This document shows positions 46,234-59,135 of a stretch of 64,000 nucleotides of DNA, one piece after another. The stretch lies in assembly GCA_037074765.1 (NCBI GenBank), contig JBAMDO010000163.1, positions 1 to 64,000 of the forward strand. Direction: 5' to 3'. The notes beneath the pieces were generated by a model. The model worked only from the letters and a program-made list of their open reading frames with translations. It was not told the origin of the DNA and searched no databases. The stretch comes from Mansonella perstans. Its lineage: Eukaryota; Nematoda; Chromadorea; Rhabditida; Onchocercidae. Made by a program: the position numbers and the translations under genes. Position 1 is the first letter of the stretch; the number at the start of each line of letters is the position of its first letter.

Positions 46234-47619
46234 CTATTTTTTACTACTAGTATCATCAGATACTAAAATATGTACAATAGCATGTCGTAATATATTTCTA
46301 ACACGTCGTGATATACGCTTTATTATATTAGGCTTAAATCGATGTAGTTGAATTTCCAGTAAGTCTGGATCGATGTCATTTGCTAATGTTTCAGTTAATT
46401 GAAAATCGGAAGTTGTCGTAAATAACTGCAATAAGTGTGGAAAAATGAAATAAACTAATAACAGCTAATAATAAACTAGTAAAATGAAATAATGAATTTT
46501 AAATTTTAATTTGAAAAAAGGAAGAAAGGAATGATGAATTTGGTTCCATTAACTTTTCAGTTAATGGATAGATATAACATAAGAGATAATTAATTGCAGA
46601 TGCAGTTTTTTTTATAGAAGATTTTAATCCATCTTATCGCTTAAGAGTTATGAATATTACTGCAGAAGTTAACGTATAATCTTCATAGATAATGTGTTTT
46701 AACACCACCTAGCTATTAAAAAAGTTAAATGAAAGATGGAACAAATCGAGAAACTTTGCATAGAAATGCTTTCTCCCATTGTGCCAACATAACACGGAAT
46801 GTAGCCGGAGTTGTTGATGTACCACCTTCAAAGGCAACCGCATCGTATAACACCGGAAATAATTGATAAGCTCGTAGGTTCATCGCTCGATCATCATGAT
46901 TTTTCCATGCTTCCTTCAATTATCTTGCAATAATTAATTGTGATACTATCAGATTCACTGTTTATCAAACCATACATCAATTGATAAATGGTATAAATTT
47001 TGTAGAACATGATGATCTATCACAAGAAGTGATACTGTAAACAAATGAATCCATTTCTAAGTTAATAAATAGATTTCAGCATTTGCATACAAATATGGAT
47101 AGAAGGTAGATAAATAAATACTTAATAGATAGAAAACGAGATTAGATTAATAAATAAATGATAATTTGAAATAAAATATTTAAGCAACTTTTTGATCGTT
47201 TTAAAAATTGATTTTGAATTGAATCGATTCAAAAAATATAACTTTAATTGCATTTTCAAGTCTAATAATTTCAGGGAAAATGTAGGATTCACATTCTTGC
47301 AAATTAGATTTTCAAATTTTTGTTTCATTTTGCTTTTTTTTTTTAAAATTGAACTTTTTTTCTTGTTTTTGTTTAACCAGAAAAAACAAACATGGAATAT
47401 TTCATCATGTAATGCATAGTGAAAAGCATATTGAGAAATCCATATAACTACTTCAGCTATACCAGAATTACGTATCCGTTGGGTAACATTGCTAGGATAA
47501 GCTTTTCGACACCAACGACATTTTAGAATAATACTGTTCATTTTGTTATATTGTAAACTTTCACATAACAATATGTGAACTGTATCACGTAAATATACTA
47601 TTGTTTTTTTGCACTCTAT
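46234..47619 (-). CDS. Unrecognised gene downstream of the phosphatase (three exons)
   Basis: Exons on the minus strand: 47619-47392, 46913-46755 and 46425-46234 (TAG). All three are phase 0 and have above-background GC. The first exon follows a consensus acceptor (CTTTACAG, AG at 47620-47621). It holds a CRWC pair preceded by two more Cys. The last exon is basic (RISRRVRNILRH). The first ATG in exon 1 is at codon 27 (47541), giving about 166 residues if the acceptor is a trans-splice site; otherwise an upstream exon exists. The second acceptor (TTGAAG) is non-consensus, so that junction is uncertain. The acceptor lies only 227 nt after the phosphatase stop, which fits a downstream operon gene. 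I do not recognise the family; a small zinc-binding protein is conceivable from the Cys residues. Confidence 0.6.
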
Positions 47620-47845
47620 CTGTAAAGACGCCTGCGTGTATCACGTTATTAATGCATAAATTAAAGTATCTCAATATTATCTCAGCATCATGCGCGCTTA
47701 TGATTCTTCTGTCTAATTGCTCAAATATTACTAAGTAATATGAATACTGATGAGAAAATAAGGAGTTTTTTTTAAAGAAATTGTCTACTTTATTCACCGA
47801 TTACTTTGTATTCTTAGTTGTAACTACATGATATCGTCGCGTATG

Positions 47846-50800
47846 CTATACCTTAGTGACACGCTTTTCCATGACAAAATTTCCGTCATCCTTGCGAGCT
47901 ATTTTAATTGTACCAGCTACAATGAAACCAATGATGAGTTAAGAATGCAAAAAATGTTAAGTGATCACATATGATGTCTTAAAATTTATGAAAACATAAA
48001 AAAGTAAATTTTATTTTTGAAATAAAATCGAAAAATCAATCAATAATAACCTGAATATTGAGTAAATTAATTAATTCATTTAGGTCAAAAATTTTTTTTC
48101 ATTTTTTATCATTTCAGTTTTTCTTAAATTCATGAACATTGTGGCATTTAAATTTCTAAATGATTCCATGGAAATAAATTAAAAACTTGCATGTATTACA
48201 ACCAACACTTTCACGTGTAGCGGTATGAACAGTTATGCAGCTACCGTCACCAAAATTATCTAAAATACCTTCCGGAACTATTTGATGTCCACGGATTAAT
48301 ATATGAACATTTAATGCTCGAAGTGTCGCATGTAGCGCTTCACGGTTGAAACTATAACAACAACCACGTTCGCTTAAATCAAATGGCCTGAAATATTTAT
48401 TACAAAATAAAAAAATTAAATCCTAAAGTTACTAATTTATATCTTCTCTTTGAAAATAAAAAGCTAGAAAAGAAATTTTGAAACGAAAAAAAGGAAGAAA
48501 AATACTAACAATTTTTGATTTGGTTTTGGATCTGACCAAAGCATGTCAGTGATAATACAGCCTTCTAAAATTTTCATATTATTCAAATCTGTAGGTCGTG
48601 GAATGTTTGCGATATTAGCGCGACATGTCATCCATTGTGATACACCCGCATGACAGAGGAAAAAATAATCTAAAAGAATATTTCCACATTATTATTCTTT
48701 TACAGATATCATTGCAAATTTAAAAATTACAATTTCAAATCCTCTAGTTACAAAGTTATTAGTTAATTAATGATACCAGCATCTTTCTATAGTGCGTTCT
48801 ATTAAAAGCTTATTTTAGACAAATTATTTTTGATAATTTCAGATTTCATTTAATGCAGTTTTTTTAAATCAACCAATGAATTCGTTTCTTTCGGCACCAT
48901 TCACAGCTTAATAAAAAAAGTTAAACTTAACATTTACCTGAAACAATTGCTGCTAGTGGAAGATAATCAAATAATTGATTGATATAGATAAATGTAGACG
49001 GATTTTTGTAATCCACTAGGCACTGTAAAAGAGAAAAAAAGTTTTTGTGACTTCACACTTACCGGAAAGCTGTTTGCGAATTCCTCAATATTTGTGTCTC
49101 TAATTATGATTGTTTAACTTACAAATATTGTTTTAAATTAATTATTTAGAACAAAATAGCTAAGTGAAAAAGAAAATCAGGAAAATACGTGACTTCACAA
49201 GAACAGCAGAAAAGGGGAAAAAAAATTAAATTACACGGCTTCACAATGAATAATAATGTAGTAGGAGTTAGTGATCGGAATGAAAATTACCTATGAATTA
49301 CGTAATTCTAACGATAGAGAATAGTAATTTAGTGGGAACCTGATTTTTGAAACATTGTTTTGTCAGATCATATAATTCATGATTTCCACGTAATACGTAA
49401 ACATATTCTGGCCAACGTAATTTCATCAAAAAAACAAATAACAATATTTCATTTTGCATTGGGCCGCGATCAAGGAAATCACCTGAACTGTTAATGTGTG
49501 CACATTTTTTTTTCAATTGAAATCAAATGATTTTTTAAATAATTGGTTTATTTATGAAAAAATTATTCATCAAGAGAAAAATGATTGGAAAATTAAAGTA
49601 TATTTACTTTGAAATTCTGTGCATATTTTTATTTTGCATTCTATGGAATACATTATTGATGCAGTGAATGGATCAAGGGATTAACGGATCTGTTACCAAG
49701 AAAAAGATATGTGATATTCGGTGGAAAACCGTAGAATTCAAATGCTTTGAGCAAACAGAATGCATCACCATGTAAATCACCAATTATAGCAAGACCATTT
49801 TTTGGTAACGAAAATTGCAGTAATGTTGGTTCATTGGAAAAAATAGTCAAGCATCCATGAATTATCTTAAAAAAAATCCCCTTAAAGAAATTTGAATTTA
49901 AAAGAAAATTAATTATTTTTAGTAAGTAGCGATTATATTGTTAATTTCACTTCATTTATTGGAACGATAAAGGTAGCAAAAAGAATTTTCGTTATTTTTC
50001 TTGAAAATTTACTATTTGAATTTAAAAACAATGAATAAAATTTTTGCGCTGACCAATTTTTTCCTGTATAACTAACTGATTGCTAATTGACTAATTGACT
50101 TTATCTTATAATTACTATTAATGACATAATTTTTTGCGAACAAATTCATTTAATGTCTTATATCAGTAGAAACAAAAAAAATTTTTTTTTTTTGTATTTA
50201 AGATTATTCAATTTAATCACTGTTGAATATAATTAATGAAATTTTATCAGCAAAATCAACTTATATATAATTTTTTTTAATTCAATTTCTTTTGCCTTTA
50301 TTTGTTGTATCAAAATAAGTTCAAATTTTTTTCAGAAAATTCAAATGTTGTAAAAAAGTGGGAGATCCGAAAGATTCACTTGAAATTATGAATATTTCAA
50401 AAAAAAAAAAAAATTTATAGGTTGCAGTATTTTGAAAAGATGAAACTGCTGGCTAATTTTCTAATGCATGTATCTTTTATTAGTTATTTAACATTATTAA
50501 TAATATTAAAAACTTTGAAGTTTCGGAAGTTAAAGTTTTTAAAAGTGATTGATTTTGTTAGCCTTTTCAAACAATGCTTATTTTTATGATTTTGAAAAAA
50601 TTTAACAACATCTTTGAGCATAAATCTGCTAGGAAAGTATTTTAATGAAAACCAACTGACGGGATTAAATTCATCAGGTAAAAGTTTATAATTTCATAAT
50701 TTTAGCCAGTCAGCTCATTTTCGAATTAATTATTTTTATCCAAATTTTATCAGTGGTGCATAAATCTGCCAAAGAATGACCTCAATAATTTCATGATGCT

Positions 50801-50972
50801 CAAAAACGGTATGAATTCGTTCCGTTCCGGGCATTAATTGCAGCAATCTTGTCATATAATGCTCCAAGGTTTCCTGTTTACATGGATGTGTTGGACAGCG
50901 TAATGAAGCCATACGTACAGTATTCTCAGTGTAATCTTCAAATGATGACGAAGAATGCGATCCTTCAAACAT
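47846..50972 (-). CDS. PPP-family serine/threonine protein phosphatase, seven exons
   Basis: Exons on the minus strand: 50972-50781, 49865-49697, 49482-49340, 49022-48938, 48669-48510, 48387-48203 and 47916-47846 (TAG). All phases agree; about 334 residues, close to PP1 length. PPP signatures in order: GDLHG 93-97, GDFLDRG 121-127, RGNHE 152-156, HAGVS 203-207 (usually HGGLS), WSDP 241-244 and RGHQ 282-285. All six metal ligands and the catalytic His of the family are therefore present. The loop normally reading SAPNYCG is instead HTATRES (near 303-309), so the conserved active-site Tyr is missing. It dephosphorylates Ser/Thr in proteins; the substrate is unknown. The N-terminal 40 residues are Ser-rich and unique. 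Nematodes have many PP1-like paralogues, and this looks like one of them. The exon 1 donor (GTCATT) is weak. Confidence 0.92.
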
Positions 50973-51017
50973 TTTTGTGCTTGCGCTTGTTTGCGGTATT
51001 TTCCTTTGCGGTATTAT

Positions 51018-51019
51018 CT
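51018..51019 (-). promoter_or_regulatory. Candidate spliced-leader acceptor for the phosphatase gene
   Basis: A CTTTAG acceptor ends 45 nt before the ATG at 50972 on the minus strand. No upstream coding exon was found, so it may be the trans-splice site. If a cis-exon exists upstream, the frame is also open back to this point. Confidence 0.4.
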
Positions 51020-52080
51020 AAAGAATCATTTTAAAATTTACATTATTTATTTAAATCACTCTTTAATCTTCATTTGACAATAAACACTTTTTAAAACTTG
51101 ATATTACTATAAATTTAATAGAAGAAAACACGAAAAAGAAATTGAGAAACCTATTTACTTAAAAACTTTTTACACTTCTTTTATTTAATATACATTTTAT
51201 GGAGATAAAAAATCATTTTTTATACAATATCCTTTGTACTGAACATATTGATTCATAGTTCTGAACACTTGACGTAACAATACTTTTTTTCGTTTCATTC
51301 CATTTCCAATTAGCAGGAATTATATGAATTTGTTAATTTTAATTTGTATTATGAGAATCTTAAAGCTTTCATAAATTCCTTGCTATTTTGCATCATTTTC
51401 TTTTCATACTGTTTTGTTATTTATGCATGAATTGGGAATTGTGAAAATTAAGCTAAAATTTTTTAAAATTATCAAAAATATTAAAGAAGTGCCAATAAAT
51501 TTTACAGGGAAATGAAGCAACCAACTGATGAAAATTAATAATAAAGCAATAAAACTATTCAGGTGAATTACAATTATCAAAATAATTAAAATACTATTTT
51601 TTATAGGAAAAAAAATGTAAATTTTTTCATTTATGTATAAGAAAAAATTTCTGTAAAAAAGAAATGTAAAATGCATTTCATTCTTAGACAAAAATTTAAA
51701 AGCATTTTGAATGATTTTATTTTTTAGTTAAAACGTTTTATTTCTAATTTCGCCGCTCTAATTTCAAAAAAAAATTCGAATGTTTCCATTAAAAATTTTA
51801 AAAAAATTTTTCTCTTTTTTAAAAATTCCGCGTTTTTCTTATTCTTTTTTTTCTCATTTCTGGCGCTGATAAATAATATTTCAGCTTAAAATTTTTGTTG
51901 ATCATTTTTTTAGGAAAAAATTGTTAACAATATGTTTTTGTTGTAATTGTTTTATTAATTTTGTTCCTAAAATACTGCATGTTAATCGTTGTCTTTTTTA
52001 AAAAAAATATTTTTAAATTCTTAAAGACTCAATAACTTAAAAGTTAAATTGTAATTGTACAGAAATTTGAATATGAATAT
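51020..52080. other. Spacer upstream of the phosphatase
   Basis: AT-rich. A minus-strand frame at 51691-51404 is Ile/Phe/Leu-rich, as expected by chance in AT-rich DNA. No supported feature. Confidence 0.45.
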
Positions 52081-52089
52081 TCTATTATG

Positions 52090-52520
52090 ATAATCATATG
52101 AAAACATCGAATATACCATAAGTTGTCCAAAAATGTGCATTCCATGTGGATAAACATATCATGGTATCGAATAATAATTTATGAGAACGTAAAATATATG
52201 TGTTCCAAAAAATGAAAGCATCAAAACCTTCTGTGATAGAAAAGTAAAAATATCATAAGGATATTATCACAAGTTGTCCGAAAATTTCGGAATGTTATAC
52301 AACAAAATGTCGTGATACACAGCAAAAAACCGAATACAGCATATATCGATGAAGCGAAATTACCGCAGACAAGATGATTGCTTACGAAAAACATATGAAA
52401 ACATGCGTGTATATCTAAGAAACCAAAAAATAATAACGAAGAATTGATAAAATGAAATATTGCTATAATTGACTTGATTATCAGTTCAACATTAATCGCT
52501 TTCACTAATAACGAAAAATA
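52090..52520 (-). CDS. Possible small multi-pass membrane protein (fragmentary)
   Basis: On the minus strand an open stretch from about 52507 to 52221 has higher GC than its surroundings. It encodes hydrophobic segments separated by polar Cys/His-containing loops (for example FINSSLLFFGFL and YAVFGFLLCITTFCCI). A second open stretch in another frame follows a CTATCACAG acceptor (AG at about 52247) and runs to a GTATAT donor near 52110. No in-frame ATG was found; a TTATTAG acceptor precedes the first stretch. Several donors would connect the two, so the structure is unresolved; a decayed gene is equally possible. Confidence 0.35.
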
Positions 52521-53012
52521 ATAAAGAAAACATCATGAACAGTAGCTGAAATGGAATACATAAATAATAAATACAAAATAAAACTTAATTAAAAAATCCG
52601 CTTCCAAAACGAATACGTTTATAGAAATTTTACGAAACTTATTAAACATTCATATTATGTGAATTCAAATTTAAATAATTCTTAAAATTAGTATTAAGCC
52701 TTTATAGCTTTAGGTTGTAAATTTTTCGAAAATTTTATTATAATTCAAAGCAAATTTATTCGTTTATCAAATATCTTAAATTGTGGTACTGCATTCTGAG
52801 AAGCTGTGGTTAATTAAGAAATTCTACTAAACTTTAATGAATATATGAAATTTTTTCCTAATTAAAGTTCAGTTAATCAACTGTTAAAACTGAATTGGAT
52901 TTATTTTAAAAGAAAAAATTTTTTTATTATGATAAAATTAAACGAATTAAAAAAAAATTTTTTTTGCGATTTTAAAAAAAATTGATTTAAAATAAAACTT
53001 TGGTGAAAAATG

Positions 53013-54281
53013 TTAAACATTATTCATTTGCTGTTTCTGTATCTTTGATCTTTGTACATTGATATAATGTTGATATACAAATCGATGAATACAATTAGCC
53101 AACAAAAAAAGAAACGACAAAATTACAACAATTCCCGCAATAAACAAAAAGATAATCAACGCTATCACTGATGGCAAATTTTCACATTTCTGATAAGCTG
53201 TAGTCTGAATGAAAATTATTTTTAATTTTGTAATCGAGATTTCATTAGAATTAAATTTTAAAAAAGTTCAACAAAAAAGAAATATAAAATTTTAGTAAGC
53301 AAAATAAGAACGCAAAGAAATTCGATAGCATTCTTTCATTTTGTGCTGTCTTTCTTTCTTAATCCTTAACCTCTGAAGAATTAATTTCCTCCTATAGTGG
53401 AACATTTTTAATTAGATAACTTTTAATATACATTTTTTTGGCCAATAGAGAAAAAATTCTATTGCTTAATTGTTTTGAAAATTTTGAATTTGATGAATCT
53501 TAAATTTTATCATTAAACTTACCGCAATTACATTTAGATTTTCACTTCCTTCTGCAAAACGACTTTCGAATGATTCAAAAGTTTTTTCACCATGAGCAGT
53601 AATTTTGGATATATGGTCTTTCATCTAAAGAGCATATGTTACTTGCTTCATCATAATTATTATTTTCATCTAATGTTACAGTAAAATTAATTTCATGAAA
53701 GAATAATTAAAATAACTGAAGATAAGCCAGAATTTTTTTGTAATTACAAAAGTGTTCATAAAACGAACAATGTCTGGTAGTTGATATATGGTAAAAATTT
53801 ATGCATGATAAATGTCCAAGGTGAAAGAATTTATATGATAAGTGGTAAGAATAAAGTGACAATATAAATTCACTTAAATGATAATTAAATGAAATAAATT
53901 TTTTCTTTCCTTTACAAATCGGAAGTTACTAGTTTTTCAGAAAATTGAAAGTCGAAGTTTAATGTTTCGAATATTTGAATGATTAATTTATCATATATAA
54001 ATTACACATTCACTAAAAATATAAGACTGACAGAAAGCTGAATTTTAAAAACTTTATAAATGAAAAATTCTTGGTTTTTCAGAAAACTGAGAATTGGAAT
54101 TTAATGTTTTGACTATTTAAATCATTAATATATAAATTATACTTTTACCAACTAAACATACTTACAGAAACAATAAAATCACCAATGATTCCTTCGATCC
54201 ATTCGACCTGATCGATAACCGTGTTCAAAGTTGTATTAGTTGAAGACATTAGTTGATAATTAGCTTGTAAAGATGACAGAA
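53013..54281 (-). CDS. Single-pass membrane protein, 3' part of gene
   Basis: Exons on the minus strand: 54281-54166, 53624-53523 and 53204-53013 (TAA). Donors are GTAAGT, GTAAGT-like and acceptors TTTAG and TTCAG; phases agree. At least one upstream exon is needed because the first listed exon starts in phase 1, unless the internal ATG at about 54249 is used. The visible 136 residues comprise a mostly helical, polar N-terminal part (VEWIEGIIGDFIVS, then KITAHGEKTFESFESRF) and one long hydrophobic segment in the last exon (ALIIFLFIAGIVVILSFLFL), followed by a basic tail rich in Tyr, Gln and Lys. The layout suggests a type I or tail-anchored protein of a cell or vesicle membrane. Family not recognised. 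Confidence 0.75.
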
Positions 54282-55619
54282 CTTAGTAAAGAAAAAAAAT
54301 TAAGGTAAAGTTAAGTAAAAAGTAATAATCTGGAATATGCATATATTGCACACCAAAAGAAAAGTGATTATTGGAAATTAATATAATGGTAAAATTAATA
54401 CAATTGTTACCAGGTTGAATAAATTAACTTTTTAAATCAAGTATTTGCAAAAGTTCAAACTATAAAAGCTAATTTAAGTTAATAATTTCGGATATATGGA
54501 TTTTATATTTAACCAAAGCATACAAATAACTAAAATAGATTATGATTAAATCATTGGAAAAAAGGTTTTTGTAAGTGTATTAATTACCAAATTAAATCTG
54601 AAATTGAAATTCGAAAGTTAAAATGGATCGAATTGGATTCAAATTACGGCAGGATACCTAATTTTTTTAAATTATTGATTAAATCAAGAGATATTCATGC
54701 ATATGTATATGTAATGTTATAACCTGTTTATGTTAACGTACCAAAATAAAAACGATCATTCAGAAAAGAATAATTTAAATCAGGAGACAGTATAGCTAAT
54801 GAAGCATGGTACAATTAAAAAATAACCGGAGTGATAGGAAAGCATTCTAACAACTAATTAATATGCCGAAATTTTCTTTCTTTATGGAACTAATTATCGA
54901 TTGAAAAACAAAAAAAGAGAGAAAGATAGCAAGAAAAAGAGAAGAGAAATTAATTTAAACTAAATTTTGCAAAGAACTTGCAAGTGAATGTAACAATCAT
55001 TTGTAACATTTGTAAAAGTTCCCCGCTGCACCACCTTCACCAAAAAATTTAAGAAACGACAATATATCGCACTTCTGCCTGCGATAGGAAATGCTAACAT
55101 CTAATGCCAATTCTGAAGCAGAAGCTGACTATAACGACGATGATGATTGGCACGGATCGGCGATGATGACGATGATGATACAATGATGATGACTAAATAA
55201 ATATTTTCCTGCAATGCAGCAAATCAATTTTTGTAGCTTTAACACTCAAAAATTTGATTGTGCTTATGTAAATATTGAAAATTATTGTTATGTATTAATC
55301 AATAATAAATCATCCATCATAAGGTTGTACCAAATAAGTCAGATTTTATGTAATTTTATTCCATGTTTAAAATGAAAAAAAGGAGAAAAATAATGTTGAA
55401 AGATATGTAAGTACTTACTTAACAACATATATTTATTAATCGATTTTGACTTTTATGAATTAATAATAATTTATTTGTTTTTGTTTTTCACTTTTTTTTT
55501 TTGGTTTTAGGGTCTTTTTTATTTTCATTTTATTTTTCAAGAATGATCAAAAAGATATTTTAAATAATTTGAGTGTCTCATGTAAGGATACTAGCACTCA
55601 AATGCATTAATATCATTCG
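54282..55619. other. Spacer with GAT-rich microsatellite
   Basis: AT-rich sequence that should hold the missing 5' exon(s) of the membrane-protein gene, which I could not place. A GATGATGAC-type microsatellite lies at about 55137-55195. A short + strand frame (from 55091) across it is acidic, but I cannot tie it to a gene. Confidence 0.45.
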
Positions 55620-56830
55620 TACGATATCTCCAAATCAGTGGAGAATCGCAAACAATGTGCAATATTCTTAGGGATAACTCGGAATTCAATGCCAATCAAT
55701 AACAAACATCTTATTACAAGAAATAAAATTAGGCTTATTCTGTTCTATATTTCATTTACCCTGCATTAAACGGTCGAATCGAACGACAAATCCAGTGAAA
55801 TAGACTTAGTTATCTCATTGAAAAATCAACAAGTACAAAATGCACTTATTGAAAAATCACACCAAATAAATATCTTTAATATACACTCCAAACCTAAAAC
55901 CTTCCCTCAGTCGAGATTTCGGAAAAACCGAAATAATTGTAGTGTAAAATGTATGGCACAAGCAAGATCATATTATGCTACGATTATTTCTAAGAGATAT
56001 GATTAATTGTAGAATGTCACATGATGATTTATTGTTTTGTTTTCAAAATTTCGGGATGTTTCTTGCAAATCGTACGATTACAACCATATAAGCTGTGGAA
56101 AGGACACTTCGACTACTCGAATCAATGGATGAATATTTTTCACATTATAGCATTGAAAGTATTATTGAAAGTAAATTGCCATTTTGCATATTGAACTAAG
56201 TTTACCAACCAAAAAGTAAGCAGAAATTATGGTCGGTTACTAGACTTTGCAGACTTTGCAGAAACTGGTCCGAAGAAATGAAAAAGTACAGAGAAGTCAA
56301 GCATTTAATAGTGTGTATCAAATGTAAATCAACCAGTCGAAGCCGAGTCACAAATCACGCAGTACTACAGGAGACATCTGCTTTGGCAGCAATCAAGCAG
56401 TCCAAGTGAAACGATAGTAAAATTATCACAAATTTAAGGAAATATCCTGGATGTAATAAAATACGAAGACCTTGTTCATTTTTGCAACAAGGTCATTGGG
56501 ATGACGAATATCAAGTCTACCATATGCAAAGGAGCGCTTTAAAACAATTGATGCGGGCCTGAAATGCTTACAGAATAGCAAAGGATTTATAAAAACTAAA
56601 GAAAATACGTTTTCATTGCAAAGGAAGACATAATTCAGCGTTTTGTACCAACCATCACAAAGAAGCTAGAAAAATTGTGGGAAGAAAAGTTGGAGCCAAC
56701 AGTGACGAACAGCGCAGTGGTTGAGCAAGAACGACTAGAAGGCAAAAGGATCTTATTTCTGTAAAAGGTAATAGGTCACAAATACAGACGCCTCGAAATT
56801 CCAAACGAAAGTGTTAGCGCTATATGACTT
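55620..56830 (+). mobile_element. Third, decayed Bel/Pao-like copy: env piece, LTR piece, gag piece
   Basis: 55625-55735 matches mid-env of the left palindrome arm (the stretch at about 17855-17775, minus strand). It then jumps to the env tail (55735-55905), so about 1 kb of env is missing. The LTR-like part follows (about 55918-56090, matching the start of the right LTR). From 56090 to 56830 come gag-like remnants. Order and orientation are continuous on the + strand. All frames are broken by stops and shifts. Confidence 0.75.
56085..56830 (+). pseudogene. Decayed Bel/Pao gag-like sequence
   Basis: Translating across frames gives pieces typical of nematode Pao-type gag: IIESKLP, VYQPK, WSVTRL, a LVRRNEKVQRSQ piece, and then a zinc-knuckle-like region with GHWDDEYQVYH and RFHCK. 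Several stops and at least three frameshifts interrupt it. It encodes no functional protein. The GC content is clearly above the flanks, which marks its edges. Confidence 0.7.
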
Positions 56831-59084
56831 GGGCTTCTGGTTGTCATTCATTTCAATTAGTTTTTGTTTGATCGAAAAAACATTTTAACAAATAAAACAC
56901 AAAATTGAAACATACAACGAATGAAATAAGTCTGAAAAAATAAAAGTGAAAACAAATTTTAAAAGGGACAATTTTTTTTAAAAAATAAATAAACTAATTA
57001 ATAGTTGTTATCAATATAGCACCATTAGCATCATTAGTTGATTGAATTTGATGAAACATTTCATTTTTCACTGTTCTATAATTATAACTTTTAGTCATTA
57101 CAGAAAAAACTTTCAAAAACGTGTATCAAATTAATTTAGCAATCAAAATTTTATTGTTAATATTAATTTGTTTCATAATTTCCAATTATAATCTCATTTG
57201 TATCCTAAAAAATTGAAAATTGAAAATCGCTAAATTTTTGCAAAAAAAATATAATTAACTAAAATATTTCAAAATTTCAGCGATTTTCTGTAAATTTTGA
57301 AAATTAAAAAAATCGTTGAGGAAAATTCATTTACAAAATATTTTGATAAAATGAAAGGACGAGCAAAAGAAATAGGAGTACAAAAGTTTGTTAATTGATT
57401 AACTTTTTGTTAAATTGCATTTTTTTTTTGCGAAATATTTGTTCGTCTCTTTCTTATTTCTTTTTTCCAGCTTTCTTTTAATCAAATTTTATTGATTTCA
57501 CAGTTTTCTTTGCTGATTCAGAAAGCATTTTTAATAAATCTAATCACTGTTTTTACATTTTCGCGCACACATATATAAACACATACATACATAATGACAG
57601 TCAAAAATTTTTCTATTTTTAGTTCTTTAATTTCCAATTTTCACTCATGCGAATGCACATTAACATGCATTGACTGATTAGGGAAAAATGACAGCAATTT
57701 CTGATTGTTAAATTACGATAAATTTAATGGCGATGATTTACAATACAATAATTATTTCAGTGCTGGTAATAATATGGTAGCGATATAACATTAACATTAT
57801 CATGATTTGATAATTGCTCTTTTTGAAGGATTAGTAAAGTCAAATATATGCGAGCATGTAATTCGATAATCAACTATAAATTTTGGAAGTTTATGCTATT
57901 TTGTACTTTTTTCACTTTTTGCAGTATTGCCAGTTTTTGATGCCTCTTAATAAAATTCCAAAAAAAAAAGTAACAAATGTGTTTGTAGGTATTTCTTATT
58001 TCTCACTCATTTTTATTAATTAATAAATAAATATACATTCATGGATAACTTGATTAATAATTATATGGCAATGTATAATTTCAAATGATTCATTAGCTAG
58101 TGATTTTAAAAATGATTTCAACAGTTCCATGCATATGTAATTAAAATTAAACTTAAAATTAAGCTTTAGCTAAACGATGAAAAATGAAATAATGATAGAT
58201 GAAAACGAAATTTACAATATATTAAAGCAATTAATGTATTTGTAAAGAGTATTTCTTAGATTAAAATTCATCATGCATAGAAATAATTATAAAATATTTT
58301 CCCGTAGCTGTACATACTGTCATTACAATTCCCATGCAATGTCCTTTTGCGTAAAAAATATTAATTTTATAAATTCGTAAATTTATCCTACACTGTCTGC
58401 TTTGTAAAGGCCTTATATGCAGTTATTATCATAATGTAATCCATACTCAAATCTTCTCATTAACAATGATTTGAGATCAAAGGTCACTGTTAATTCGTTC
58501 ACTATTGATAGCTACGCATGAGGTATGCATAATCGCAAATCGACTTCTTCAAAGAAATCCTTATTTCTCGATTGTTTTACCGATCCAACTTGTACTTTGC
58601 TTAATTCATTTCAATCTATTCTTCAGAATTAAAGTTTGATTTCTACTTAATTAACGAATACTATCTGTATTCCTAGTATTCAGCTATATTATAAGGATCA
58701 GAGATTCTCATTCACATACTAAACCACTGATTATTCAATCGTAATAAAACAGTTTCGCCTAACTAAACATGGAAAACTAACTTTCTTCAAACAAAGGAAA
58801 CAACGAAGTCAAGCTTTATTCGTTACGAAGGAAGAGAAGCAATTTTTTTGCAAGATGAGATAAATAACTAAACAAGGATCATGAGTACATGAATAATTAA
58901 ATTAATTTTTGATATCCTTTTTTGAAAGATATGAAATGAAATAAATGAATAAGCACAAAAATAATTACTTGTTTCTTCATTCTTCATATTTCAATTTATA
59001 TTTTGATTTAAGGAAAAAAGATCAAGATTATTTGATTACTTCGAATTCGATTTGTTTTGATTGGGAAAATAAAAATACCGATAC

Positions 59085-59135
59085 ACATATGCACACACAA
59101 TACATACACACACATGTACACATATACACATATGG
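59085..59135 (+). repeat. CA-rich microsatellite
   Basis: ACACATATGCACACACAATACATACACACAC-type tract of about 50 bp. The 103-codon open frame spanning it (58945-59256) has no other support. Confidence 0.8.

Noticed and set aside
55091..55186. Short acidic + strand frame over a GAT microsatellite
   Set aside because: The Asp/Met pattern comes from the repeat; there is no connection to a neighbouring exon.
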